Below, piece after piece: positions 36,418 to 44,778 of a stretch of 64,000 bases of DNA; within the stretch, counting starts at the first letter, position 1; every line of letters starts with the position of its first letter. The notes beneath the pieces were generated by a model. That model searched no databases and had not been told where the DNA came from. It was given only the letters and a program-made list of their open reading frames with translations. Made by a program: the position numbers and the translations under genes. This DNA comes from Aquincola tertiaricarbonis. GTDB lineage: Bacteria > Pseudomonadota > Gammaproteobacteria > Burkholderiales > Burkholderiaceae_C. The DNA lies in assembly GCF_023573145.1 (NCBI RefSeq), contig NZ_CP097635.1, forward strand, positions 1,922,001 to 1,986,000, given 5' to 3'.

Positions 36418-36473
36418 GCCCGTGGCGGCGCGGGGCCCCTAGCCTTGCGGGCTCCTCAGGCTGACACGGTTTC

Positions 36474-37556
36474 ATGACGACCACTGCTTCCCGCGCGCCG
36501 CAGGCCGCGGCCATTCCGCACCGCAAGGAGATCCGCGCCTGGATGGCGCCCATCGCCACCCGAGACACCGCCCGCGCCCTGGCCCTTACCGTCTTCGACC
36601 TGCTGTTTTTTGCGCTGTCGCTGGCGGCCACGGTGCTGGCATCGCACCCCCTGGTTCAGGTGGGGGCGGCCTGCGTCACCGGGTTCGTGATCGCGCGGCT
36701 CTTCATCCTGGGCCATGACGCCTGCCACCAGGCCTTCACCCGCCACCGCCGGCTCAACCGCTGGCTGGGCCGGCTGGTGTTCCTGCCCTCGCTCACGCCC
36801 TACAGCCTGTGGGAGGTGGGGCACAACGTGGTGCACCATGGCTACACCAACCTCAAGGGCTTCGACTTCGTGTGGGAGCCGCGCACGCTGGCCGAGTACC
36901 GGGCGCTGCCGCGCTGGCGCCGCGGGCTGGAGCGGGTGTACCGCAGCGGCTGGGCGCCCTGGCTGTACTACCTGGTGGAGATCTGGTGGGCCCGCCTGCT
37001 GTTTCCCAGCCGCCGCCACATGCCCACGCGGCGGGCCATCTTCACCGCGGACGGTCTGCTGGTGACCGGCGTGGCCACACTGTGGATCGCCGGCCTGGTG
37101 GCCGCGGCCGGCGCCACCGGCCAGTCGGCCGCGTGGCTGGTGGCGGTGGGCTTCGTGCTGCCCTTCCTGGTGTGGAACGGCTTCATCGGCTTCGTGGTGT
37201 ACGTGCACCATACCCACACCGGCGTGGCCTGGTACCAGGACAAGAAGAGCTGGGCCGCGGCGCAGCCATTCGTCTCGACAACGGTGCACCTGACCTTCCG
37301 CTCGGCCATGGGCAGCGCCCTGCACCACATCATGGAGCACACCGCCCACCACGTGGACATGAGCGTGCCGCTGTACCGCCTGAAGCGGGCGCAGCAGCTG
37401 CTGGAAGCGCGCATGCCCGGCTGCATCGTCGTTCAGCCCTTCTCCTGGCGCTGGTACGCCCGCACCGCCCGGGCCTGCAAGCTGTACGACTACCAGCGCC
37501 AGTGCTGGACCGACTTCAACGGCCGGGCCACCAGCACGCCCCTTCCGGCCCCCTGA
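36474..37556 (+). CDS. Membrane fatty acid desaturase
   Basis: A 360-residue integral-membrane di-iron desaturase. All three His boxes are present: GHDACHQ, HNVVHHGYTN and HHIMEHTAHHVD. Hydrophobic pairs flank them (VFDLLFFALSLAATVLASH; WLVAVGFVLPFLVWNGFIGF). It introduces double bonds into acyl chains of phospholipids, using O2 and electrons from ferredoxin or similar. The start MTTTASRAPQ is the only reasonable ATG. It is followed at 51 bases by the glucose dehydrogenase on the same strand. Confidence 0.9.
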   Translation: MTTTASRAPQAAAIPHRKEIRAWMAPIATRDTARALALTVFDLLFFALSLAATVLASHPLVQVGAACVTGFVIARLFILGHDACHQAFTRHRRLNRWLGRLVFLPSLTPYSLWEVGHNVVHHGYTNLKGFDFVWEPRTLAEYRALPRWRRGLERVYRSGWAPWLYYLVEIWWARLLFPSRRHMPTRRAIFTADGLLVTGVATLWIAGLVAAAGATGQSAAWLVAVGFVLPFLVWNGFIGFVVYVHHTHTGVAWYQDKKSWAAAQPFVSTTVHLTFRSAMGSALHHIMEHTAHHVDMSVPLYRLKRAQQLLEARMPGCIVVQPFSWRWYARTARACKLYDYQRQCWTDFNGRATSTPLPAP

Positions 37557-37607
37557 CCGTCCCCGGCCGCGCGGCGCGGCAGGAACAGGGTTTGCCGAAC
37601 GCCTGCC

Positions 37608-40073
37608 ATGAACATGATGGCAAGCACGGCGACTCGGCGGCCCACGGTCACCGCCTTCTTCTTTGCACTGGCCGGCCTGGCCCTGCTGGGCGGTGGCGCC
37701 TGGCTGGTGGCCCTGGGCGGGTCTTTCTATTACGCGCTGGCCGGCCTGGCGGTGCTGCTGACCGCGCTGCTGCTGTGGCGCGGCAGTGCCGCCGCGCTGC
37801 TGGTGTATGCCGTGTTCGTGGTGGGCACGGTGGCCTGGTCGTTGTGGGAGGTGGGGCTGGACTGGTGGCCGCTGGCCGCCCGCGGCGACGTGGTGTTCAT
37901 CATGGGGCTGTGGCTGCTCACGCCCTGGTTGGCCCGGGGCCTGGGCCTGGACGAGGTGCGGCGCGGCGGCAGCGCATGGAGCGGCCCGCGGGGCTGGCTG
38001 GCGCTGTTGCTGGGGCTGTTCCTGGCCTTGGCGGTGGCTTCGTGGTTCATCGACAAGCACCGCATCGAGGGCACGGCGCCGCCGCCGCTGGCCAGCAACG
38101 CGGCGGCAGAGGCGGCGGCTTCGACGCCCGTGCCCGATGGTGAATGGCATGCCTATGGCCGCACCGGTGCGGGCCAGCGGTATTCGCCGCTGTCGCAGAT
38201 CACTCCGCAGAACGTGGACCAGCTGGAAGTGGCCTGGGAATACCGCACCGGTGACGTGCGCGGACGCCCTGGCGACCCCGAGGAAACCACCTTCGAGGTG
38301 ACGCCGCTGAAGGTGGGCAACCGCCTCTTCCTGTGCACGCCGCACCAGTCGGTGGTGGCGCTGGATGCCACCACCGGCCAGCAGCTCTGGCGCTTCGAGC
38401 CGCAGATCCAGGGCGCCGGCGCGCTGGCGCTGCAGCACCTGACCTGCCGGGGGCTGTCTTACCACGCACCGCGCAGCACGCCGGCCGGCGGCGCAGCGCC
38501 CGATGCCGCGGTGGCCTCGGCCGCCAGTGCGCCCGCCACGCCGCCGCCGGCCACGGCCTGCCACAACAAGCTCTTCATGCCCACGGCCGACGGCCGCGTG
38601 ATCGCCCTCGACCCGGCCACCGGCAGCCGTTGCCAGACCTTTGGCGTCAATGGCCAGATCGACCTGTGGACGCAGATGCCCAATGTGAAGCCGGGCTCGT
38701 ACTACAGCACCTCGCCGGTGGTGGTGACGGACAAGCTGCTGGTGGTGGGCGGCACGGTGCTGGACAACGTGTCCACCGCCGAGGCCTCGGGCGTGATCCG
38801 CGCCTACGACATCGACACCGGCGCGCTGGTGTGGAACTGGGACTCGGGCAACCCCGACGTGACCGAGCCACTGCCGCCCGGCCAGACCTACACGCCCAAC
38901 TCGCCCAACAGCTGGTCCATCAGCAGCGTGGACGAGGCGCTGGGCCTGGTCTACGTGCCGATGGGCAACCAGCCGCCCGACCAGTGGGGCGGCAAGCGCA
39001 GCGAGGCGGTGGAGAAGTATTCGTCGTCGGTGGTGGCGCTGGAGCTGGCCACCGGCCGGGTGCGCTGGGTGTTCCAAACGGTGCACCACGACCTGTGGGA
39101 CTACGACGTGCCGGCCCAGCCCACGCTGGTGGACCTGACCATCAACAACCGCGCGGTGCCGGCGCTGGTACAGCCCACCAAGCAGGGCGAGCTGTTCGTG
39201 CTGGACCGCCGCACCGGCCAGCCGCTGCTGCCGGTGACCGAGGAGCCCGCACCGCAGGGCGCGGCCGAAGGCGACCGCACCGCGCCCACGCAGCCACGTT
39301 CGGCGCTGTCCTTCGATCCGCCGCCGCTGCGTGAGCGCGACATGTGGGGCGGCACGATGTTCGACCAGCTGGCCTGCCGCATCGCCTTCAAGCGGCTGCG
39401 CTATGAGGGTCGCTTCACGCCGCCTTCCACCGGCGGCTCCCTGATCTACCCGGGCAACTTCGGCGTCTTCAACTGGGGCGGTGTGTCGGTCGATCCGCAG
39501 CGCCAGATCGTCTTTGCCACGCCCACGTACCTGGCCTTCGTGTCGCAGCTGGTGCCGCGCCAGGACGACAGCTCGATGCTCGTGCAAGGCAATGGCGCGC
39601 CGCAGGGCGCCCTGCCGGCGCTGAACGAGAACTTCGGTGCGCCCTTCGCCGTCAAGCTCGGACCCTTCACCTCGCCGCTGGGTCTGCCTTGCCAGGCGCC
39701 GCCCTGGGGCTACGTGGCCGCGGCCGACCTGGTGAGCGGCCAGAAGATCTGGATGCACAAGAACGGCACGGTGCGCGACAGCTCGCCGCTGCCGCTGCCT
39801 TTCCGCATGGGGGTGCCCAACCTGGGCGGGCCCATCACCACCGCCGGCGGCGTGGCCTTCCTGTCGGGCACGCTCGACTACTACGTGCGCGCCTACGACA
39901 GCAGCAACGGCAAGCAGCTGTGGCAGCACCGCCTGCCCGCCGGTGGCCAGGCCACGCCCATGACCTACCTGGGCGCCGACGGCCGCCAGTACGTGGTCGT
40001 GGCCGCCGGCGGCCATGGCTCGCTGGGCACCAAGACGGGCGACAGCGTGATCGCCTACGCCTTGCCGAAATGA
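37608..40073 (+). CDS. gcd: Membrane-bound PQQ-dependent glucose dehydrogenase
   Basis: An 821-residue quinoprotein. The N-terminal 130 residues form several membrane helices (FFFALAGLALLGGGAWLVALGG; LLLGLFLALAVASWFI). The periplasmic beta-propeller has the WxxYGRTxAGQRYSPL block (WHAYGRTGAGQRYSPLSQI), TGQQLWRFEPQ, RCPQTFG-like SRCQTFGVNGQIDLW, YYSTSPVVV, and the end GSLGTKTGDSVIAYALPK typical of Gcd. It oxidises glucose to gluconolactone and passes electrons to ubiquinone. PQQ synthesis genes are not in the window. The product can feed the edd-eda pair. Confidence 0.93.
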   Translation: MNMMASTATRRPTVTAFFFALAGLALLGGGAWLVALGGSFYYALAGLAVLLTALLLWRGSAAALLVYAVFVVGTVAWSLWEVGLDWWPLAARGDVVFIMGLWLLTPWLARGLGLDEVRRGGSAWSGPRGWLALLLGLFLALAVASWFIDKHRIEGTAPPPLASNAAAEAAASTPVPDGEWHAYGRTGAGQRYSPLSQITPQNVDQLEVAWEYRTGDVRGRPGDPEETTFEVTPLKVGNRLFLCTPHQSVVALDATTGQQLWRFEPQIQGAGALALQHLTCRGLSYHAPRSTPAGGAAPDAAVASAASAPATPPPATACHNKLFMPTADGRVIALDPATGSRCQTFGVNGQIDLWTQMPNVKPGSYYSTSPVVVTDKLLVVGGTVLDNVSTAEASGVIRAYDIDTGALVWNWDSGNPDVTEPLPPGQTYTPNSPNSWSISSVDEALGLVYVPMGNQPPDQWGGKRSEAVEKYSSSVVALELATGRVRWVFQTVHHDLWDYDVPAQPTLVDLTINNRAVPALVQPTKQGELFVLDRRTGQPLLPVTEEPAPQGAAEGDRTAPTQPRSALSFDPPPLRERDMWGGTMFDQLACRIAFKRLRYEGRFTPPSTGGSLIYPGNFGVFNWGGVSVDPQRQIVFATPTYLAFVSQLVPRQDDSSMLVQGNGAPQGALPALNENFGAPFAVKLGPFTSPLGLPCQAPPWGYVAAADLVSGQKIWMHKNGTVRDSSPLPLPFRMGVPNLGGPITTAGGVAFLSGTLDYYVRAYDSSNGKQLWQHRLPAGGQATPMTYLGADGRQYVVVAAGGHGSLGTKTGDSVIAYALPK

Positions 40074-40093
40074 ATGACCCAAGGAGATATCCG

Positions 40094-41194
40094 ATGAGCC
40101 TGAGCCCCGCACCGCTGCCCTACCAGCGCGACCTGGAAGTGACCGAGGCCGACGAGGCCGAGACCGACGAAGCCCTGCGCGAGGCGCTGGTCGGCATCAG
40201 CCGCACCGTGGCCCGCGACGAGGGCCATGCCTACCGCAGCGTGCATGCCAAGAGCCACGGGCTGTTGCGCGGGCGTCTGACGGTGGCGCCCGGCCTGGCG
40301 CCGGAGCTGGCCCAGGGCCTGTGCGCGCAGCCGGCCGAGTACGAGGCCGTGGTGCGGCTGTCGTCCACCCCGGGCGACCTGCTGGACGACGGCGTGTCCA
40401 CGCCGCGGGGGCTGGCCCTCAAGCTGTTGGACGTGCCGGGCGAGCGGCTGCCGGGCACGGAGGCGGACACCACACAAGACTTCCTGATGGTCAACGGCCC
40501 GGTGTTCAGCGCGCCGACGGCCAAGCGCTTCCTGCAGACCGTCAAGCTGCTGGCCGCCACCACCGACAAGGCGCCCCATGCCAAGAAGGTGCTGTCAGCA
40601 GCGCTGCGCGGGCTGGAATCGCTGGTCGAGAAGGCCGGTGGTGAAAGCGCCACGCTCAAGGCCCTGGGCGGCCACCCGGCCACGCACATCCTGGGCGAAA
40701 CCTTCTTCACCCAGGTGCCGGTGCTGTGGGGCCCGTACATGGCCAAGCTGTCGCTGGCGCCGCTGTCGCCCGAGCTGAAGGCGCTGACCGACCAGCCGAT
40801 CGAGCTGAAGGGCCACCCGCATGCGCTGCGCGACGTGGTGCATCAGCACTTCGCCGGCCAGGGCGGCACCTGGGTCCTGCGCGTGCAGCTGTGCACCGAC
40901 CTGGAAGCCATGCCGATCGAGGACGCCTCGGTCGAGTGGCCCGAAGACGTGAGCCCCTGGCACACGGTGGCGACGCTGACCCTGCCGCCGCAGGACAGCT
41001 GGCCCGAGGCGCGTGCCGAGGCCATGGACGACGGCCTGTCCTTCAGCCCTTGGCACGGGCTGGCGGCGCACCGTCCCATCGGCTCGATCATGCGGGTGCG
41101 CAAGGCCGCTTACCAGGCCGCTGCCGCGTTCCGTACCGGGCACAACGGCGTGGCGCTGGCCGAACCGCGCAGCCCGCAGGGCGTGGCGGGGTAA
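40094..41194 (+). CDS. Catalase-family heme protein (SrpA-like)
   Basis: A 366-residue protein of the catalase-related group, shorter than true catalases (about 480-750 aa). The distal-His region is recognisable as YRSVHAKSHGLLRG, then VVRLSSTPGDLLDDG, STPRGLALKLLDVPGERL and TQDFLMVNGPVF. The C-terminal block SPWHGLAAHRPIGSIMRVRKAAYQ corresponds to the family's usual NPW-LADHRPLG-RxR motif and may supply the proximal Tyr. Such proteins tend to act as peroxidases or peroxygenases. No signal peptide is seen. AAGGAGATAT precedes the ATG. It follows gcd by 20 bases, probably in one transcript. Confidence 0.85.
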   Translation: MSLSPAPLPYQRDLEVTEADEAETDEALREALVGISRTVARDEGHAYRSVHAKSHGLLRGRLTVAPGLAPELAQGLCAQPAEYEAVVRLSSTPGDLLDDGVSTPRGLALKLLDVPGERLPGTEADTTQDFLMVNGPVFSAPTAKRFLQTVKLLAATTDKAPHAKKVLSAALRGLESLVEKAGGESATLKALGGHPATHILGETFFTQVPVLWGPYMAKLSLAPLSPELKALTDQPIELKGHPHALRDVVHQHFAGQGGTWVLRVQLCTDLEAMPIEDASVEWPEDVSPWHTVATLTLPPQDSWPEARAEAMDDGLSFSPWHGLAAHRPIGSIMRVRKAAYQAAAAFRTGHNGVALAEPRSPQGVAG

Positions 41195-41207
41195 CCAGTT
41201 CGGCGGT

Positions 41208-42083
41208 TCAGGCGGCGTGGCCGGCGTCGGTGGACAGGGCGTCCATGCAGTGCACCGGCAGCCCGCCGCTGGGCGTGCCGTCGGGCACCGCCACCGCGCT
41301 GAGCACCGGCGGCCGGCCCTTGACGCTGCCGAAGATGGTGGAGAAGGCCACGTCCGCCGCATCGCGCCCCACGCCGATGCGCACCAGCCCCATCGGGATG
41401 GCGGTGCCGGAAGGGTCGAACAGGTACCAGCGGTGGCCCAGGTACACCTCCACGTAGGCGTGGAAGTCGGGCGGGCCCAGCGACGGGTCGGCACCGAAGT
41501 CGGTGCCAGTGGTCATGCGCGCCGGGATGTTCAGCGCCCGGCACAGCGCAATCATCAGGTGCGCGAAGTCGCGGCACACGCCGGCCTGGTCGATCAGCGT
41601 GTCCAGCGCGGTGGTGCTGGTGGTGCTGGTGTTGGAGCGGAAGGCCACGTGGTTGCGCACCCAATCGCGGATGGCTTGCACCCGGTGGTAGCCGCGCCGC
41701 AGGTGGCCGAACTGGGCCAATGCCATGCGCCCCAGCCGGTCCGAAGGCACGTAGCGGCTGGGGTAGATGTAGCTCACCACGTCCAGCGGCAGCTCGCCCA
41801 CCGGAATTTCGCCGATGCTCCACGGATCGGCCCGGTGGTGGTGGATGCCCACCCGCGCGGTGTAGCGCAGCGTCAGCTCGCCGGGCATGGCCTGCAGCCG
41901 CAGGTAGCGGCTGTGGGTGTGCGGGTCGGTCTCCAGCCGCGGGGTGACGGGCTGGCTCAGCGTCAGCACTTCGTCGGTCACCGTTTGCGCGGGCGTCAGC
42001 GCCGGGTGGATGTTGAAGACGAAGTCGGCCCCCGGCGCATCGACGGTGTACGACAGTTCGAGGTTCAGCTGGATCTGGGTCAT
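41208..42083 (-). CDS. Transglutaminase-like cysteine-protease-family protein
   Basis: A 291-residue protein. An N-terminal beta domain (about 1-135) precedes a transglutaminase core with the catalytic triad: DQAGVCRDFAHLMIALCR (Cys), PDFHAYVEVYLGHRWYLFDPSG (His, Asp). This combination is typical of bacterial transglutaminase-like proteins that act on peptides or ester or amide bonds of unknown substrates. Predicted cytoplasmic. It is convergent with the catalase-like gene and has GGAGG upstream of its ATG on the minus strand. No partner gene clarifies the role. Confidence 0.87.
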   Translation of the reverse strand: MTQIQLNLELSYTVDAPGADFVFNIHPALTPAQTVTDEVLTLSQPVTPRLETDPHTHSRYLRLQAMPGELTLRYTARVGIHHHRADPWSIGEIPVGELPLDVVSYIYPSRYVPSDRLGRMALAQFGHLRRGYHRVQAIRDWVRNHVAFRSNTSTTSTTALDTLIDQAGVCRDFAHLMIALCRALNIPARMTTGTDFGADPSLGPPDFHAYVEVYLGHRWYLFDPSGTAIPMGLVRIGVGRDAADVAFSTIFGSVKGRPPVLSAVAVPDGTPSGGLPVHCMDALSTDAGHAA

Positions 42084-42418
42084 GGGGGCCTCCTGGGCTT
42101 GCCTGGGCGCTGCGAAAAAGAGGCCCAGCCAACCAGCCGCTGAACTTGTCTAGACGTCTAGGGTATTCGATAGGTGTAGTATTGGGGCCACAGACACGCA
42201 AGACCTTCCATCCGTAGGTCTCTCGCCCACCCTCCGCTCCCTTGGAGGCTCGGGCCGATGCTCGCACCGCTCATCGATTCTCTTGCCGTCTTGCGGTGGC
42301 CCGTCCGCGGGCTGGCGTCTGCTCATGTTCACCACCGCGCAAGGCGGACCGATGGCTGCTGGCCATCGCCGCCTGCACTGCAGTGGTGAGCTGGATTCAC
42401 TCAATAACAGGAGCGCCC
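42084..42418. other. Divergent leader region between the transglutaminase-like gene and infA
   Basis: The 335 bases hold no convincing gene. They include the CTAG palindrome pair at 42147-42161, an AT-richer stretch with TAGTAT (42177-42182) that could be a -10 box for infA, and a hairpin GCCCG (42299-42303) with CGGGC (42308-42312) in the long infA leader. Confidence 0.5.
42147..42161. repeat. CTAG palindrome, copy 3 (overlapping pair)
   Basis: TGTCTAGACG (42147-42156) overlaps the perfect 12-base palindrome CTAGACGTCTAG (42150-42161). It lies 64 bases upstream of the transglutaminase-like gene's start and in front of the presumed infA promoter. Confidence 0.6.
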
Positions 42419-42664
42419 ATGGCCAAGGAAGAACTCATCGAAATGCGCGGCGTGGTGCAGGAAGTGCTGCCCGACTCGCGCTACCGCGTCACGCTGGACA
42501 ACGGCCACCAACTGGTGGCCTACACCGCCGGCAAGATGCGCAAGCACCACATCCGCGTGCTGGCCGGCGACCGCGTGTCGCTGGAGCTGTCGCCCTACGA
42601 CCTGACCAAGGGTCGCATCAGCTTCCGCCACCTGGAAGAGCGCGGCGGCGCACCGCGGCGCTGA
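42419..42664 (+). CDS. infA: Translation initiation factor IF-1
   Basis: An 81-residue single OB-fold (S1) protein that binds the ribosomal A site during initiation. The sequence is canonical from [20 protein letters not shown] through [19 protein letters not shown] to [15 protein letters not shown], with a short Arg-rich extra tail. AGGAG is at normal spacing before the ATG; the frame continues upstream without a start signal. It is isolated from the ribosomal protein operon, as with the additional infA copy of Burkholderiales, so a second infA is expected elsewhere. It is convergent with the LysR gene (seven bases apart). Confidence 0.96.
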   Translation: MAKEELIEMRGVVQEVLPDSRYRVTLDNGHQLVAYTAGKMRKHHIRVLAGDRVSLELSPYDLTKGRISFRHLEERGGAPRR

Positions 42665-42671
42665 CCACGGC

Positions 42672-43583
42672 TCAACGCCACACCGTTTTCACCAGCGACT
42701 CACGCACGATCCCGCGCACCGCCTGTGCCACCGCCCGCACCGCGGCCGAACCGGCCTGGCGGTTGGACAGGGCGAGCGTGAGCACACGCGGCACGGTGGG
42801 CCGCACGATGCCGGCCGCGCTCATGCGGCCCGCGGCCAGTTCTTCATGCACGAGCTGGTAGGGCAGCACGCTGTACAGCCCGCCGTGCATCACCAGGCCC
42901 TTCATCGTCAGCATGGAGTCGGCCTCCACCGCCACCTGCAGTTGAACGCCCACGCGGCGGCAGATCTCGTCCAGCGCGGTGCGCAGGCCGTTGGGCCGTG
43001 AGGCCAGCACCAGCGGCAGGCCGGCCAGCCGCTTGAAGGGCAGGGCGGGCGCATCCTGCGCCAGCGCCCCGATCGGGCCCACCAGCAGGCTGTCCACCAC
43101 GCACAGGCGCTCCTCGCCCTTGGGGTCGAGGCGACCGAAGCGGTTGATCACCGCCAGGTCGAGATCGCCGCTGGCCAGGCGTTCGTCCAGCGCATGCGAA
43201 AAGCCGTCGACGAACTGCAGCCGGATGCGCGGATGCTGCCGGGCCAGCTGCTGGTGCAGCAGCCCCACCAGCGGCTGCGCCGCCGCCGGCACCAGGCCCA
43301 TGCGCACCAACCCGCCCGGTTGGCCGCCCAGTTCGGCGGCTTCGGCGGCGGCCCGCTCCATGTCGGCCAGCGCGGCACGCAGCCGGGGTGCCAGCAACTG
43401 CGCCGCCTCGGTCATCGCCACGCCACGCCCGGTGCGCTCGAACAGACGGATGCCCAGTTGCGCCTCCAGCGCGGCCACATGGCGGCTGACCACCGACTGC
43501 GCCACGTCCAGCTGGGTGGCGGCGCGGGTGATGCTGCCGCCTTGAGCCACCGCCAGAAAGGCTTCGATGCGGTGCAGATTCAT
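42672..43583 (-). CDS. LysR-family transcriptional regulator
   Basis: A 303-residue LysR regulator. The helix-turn-helix lies at residues about 1-60: MNLHRIEAFLAVAQGGSITRAA, continuing QLDVAQSVVSRHVAALEAQLG, LFERTGRGVAMTEAA. A periplasmic-binding-like ligand domain follows. The start at 43583 begins the winged helix directly, and the upstream frame adds an atypical leader. It is divergent from the DapA-like gene and 70 bases away, so it most likely controls that sugar-acid set. Inducer unknown. Confidence 0.92.
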   Translation of the reverse strand: MNLHRIEAFLAVAQGGSITRAATQLDVAQSVVSRHVAALEAQLGIRLFERTGRGVAMTEAAQLLAPRLRAALADMERAAAEAAELGGQPGGLVRMGLVPAAAQPLVGLLHQQLARQHPRIRLQFVDGFSHALDERLASGDLDLAVINRFGRLDPKGEERLCVVDSLLVGPIGALAQDAPALPFKRLAGLPLVLASRPNGLRTALDEICRRVGVQLQVAVEADSMLTMKGLVMHGGLYSVLPYQLVHEELAAGRMSAAGIVRPTVPRVLTLALSNRQAGSAAVRAVAQAVRGIVRESLVKTVWR

Positions 43584-43603
43584 GCTTTCAAAGCATATCT
43601 GAA

Positions 43604-43615
43604 ATCGCCTGCGAT
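43604..43615. promoter_or_regulatory. Candidate LysR operator
   Basis: ATCGC-CT-GCGAT, a perfect interrupted palindrome inside an AT-richer stretch, lies between the divergent LysR and DapA-like genes, 21 bases from the LysR start and 39 from the DapA-like start. LysR sites typically contain T-N11-A palindromes; this location fits autoregulation and activation of the operon. Confidence 0.5.
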
Positions 43616-43653
43616 ATCTTTTTGGCAAAGCGGGGCGTGCCTACGATGGCCGC

Positions 43654-44745
43654 ATGACCTCCCCCGCCACCCCGCTCGATCGTCTGGCGCCCCGTCGCGC
43701 CGCCTGGCTGCAGCGCCTGCTGCCCGACGGCGTGCCGCGCCTGTGGTGCCCGCTGCTCACGCCCTACACCGCGCAAGGCGCGATCGACGCGCCGCGCCTG
43801 CAGGCGCACCTGCGCTTTCTGCAGCCCCACGTGCGTGGGCTGCTGGTGCCGGGCTCCACCGGGGACGGCTGGCAGCTGGCCGACGACGAGGGGCGCACCC
43901 TGCTGCAGCTGCTGATGGACCAGGCGCCGCGCCTGGGCCTGCACCTGCTGGTGGGCGTGCTCAAGCCCGGGCTGGACGACATGCTGGCCACGCTGGCCGA
44001 CCTGAGCGGCTGGCTCCATCGGCGCGCCGGCATGGCAGCGTCGGCGGATGGGGCATCGGACGACACTGAACTGGCCCGGGTGCTGCGCCACAGTGGCGTG
44101 TGTGGCTTCACCGTCTGCCCGCCGCACGGGGCGGGGCTGACGCAGGACGAGATCGCCACCGCGCTCGACCGCCTGCTGGCCACCGGCCTGCCGATGGCGC
44201 TGTACCAGCTGCCGCAGGTCACCGGCAACGAGATGGCGCCGCAGACGGTGGCCGCATTGGCCGACCGCCACGCCAACCTGTTGATGCTGAAAGACACCAG
44301 CGGCGCCGATCGCGTGGCGGCGGCGGGCTTTCGTCAGGCGTTTCTGGTGCGTGGCGCGGAAGGCGGCTACAGCCGCCACCTGGCCGCGGCGGGCGGCGAC
44401 TACGACGGCTTCCTGCTGAGCACCGCCAACGTCTTCGCGCCGCAGCTGGCCGCGCTGCTGGCCCACCTGGACGCTGGGCAACAGGCGCAGGCCGACGCCT
44501 TGTCGGCCCGGCTGCAGGCGGTGGTCGAGGCGGTGTTCGCCGCCGCCGCGCCTGTGCCCTGGGGCAATGCCTTCACCAACGCCAACAAGGCGCTGGACCA
44601 CTTCATGGCCCATGGCCCGCAGGCCGAAGCGGTGCCCGGCCCGCGCCTGCACTCGGGGCACTTGCTGCCGCCGGCCTTGATCAGCGCCGCCGGCCAGGCG
44701 CTGCGCCAACACGCCCTGATGCCCGCGCGCGGCTACCTGGGCTGA
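43654..44745 (+). CDS. DapA-family class I aldolase/dehydratase
   Basis: A 363-residue (beta/alpha)8 enzyme of the dihydrodipicolinate synthase/N-acetylneuraminate lyase superfamily, longer than usual (about 300) through an N-terminal extension and an insert around residue 110-140. Seen are RLWCPLLTPYTAQGAIDAPRL, LLVPGSTGDGWQLADDEG, the Tyr in MALYQLPQV and the Schiff-base Lys in LLMLKDTSGAD. The first gene of the LysR-controlled set with an enolase-superfamily dehydratase suggests a 2-keto-3-deoxy-sugar-acid aldolase or dehydratase, not lysine synthesis. Substrate unproven. Confidence 0.83.
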   Translation: MTSPATPLDRLAPRRAAWLQRLLPDGVPRLWCPLLTPYTAQGAIDAPRLQAHLRFLQPHVRGLLVPGSTGDGWQLADDEGRTLLQLLMDQAPRLGLHLLVGVLKPGLDDMLATLADLSGWLHRRAGMAASADGASDDTELARVLRHSGVCGFTVCPPHGAGLTQDEIATALDRLLATGLPMALYQLPQVTGNEMAPQTVAALADRHANLLMLKDTSGADRVAAAGFRQAFLVRGAEGGYSRHLAAAGGDYDGFLLSTANVFAPQLAALLAHLDAGQQAQADALSARLQAVVEAVFAAAAPVPWGNAFTNANKALDHFMAHGPQAEAVPGPRLHSGHLLPPALISAAGQALRQHALMPARGYLG

Positions 44746-44748
44746 ACC

Positions 44749-44758
44749 TGTCTAGACA
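44749..44758. repeat. CTAG palindrome, copy 4
   Basis: TGTCTAGACA, perfect ten-base palindrome three bases past the DapA-like stop and 20 bases before the enolase-superfamily start; the ribosome site AAGGAG lies just downstream. Its position inside an operon could make an internal regulatory point. Confidence 0.6.
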
Positions 44759-44778
44759 AGCAGAAGGAGACAACACCG

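Larger units (their letters stand above)
36046..36473. other. Divergent intergenic region between tonB and the desaturase gene
   Basis: The 428 bases hold no convincing gene. Visible elements are the 16-base palindrome at 36317-36332 and the FNR-type box at 36404-36417. Otherwise it should contain the promoter of the tonB operon; no clear Fur box was recognised. Two short Thr/Ser-rich reading frames on each strand here show no coding character. Confidence 0.6.

Noticed and set aside
36046..36473. Short Ser/Thr- or Arg-rich frames (76-106 codons) in the tonB/desaturase gap
   Set aside because: Low-complexity, no ribosome sites, and overlapping each other on both strands.
36456..40112. 1,218-codon open frame on the minus strand across the desaturase and glucose dehydrogenase genes
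   Set aside because: It is antisense to two well-recognised proteins, has an Arg/His/Gln-rich composition, and shows no domain; long open antisense frames are normal at this GC content.
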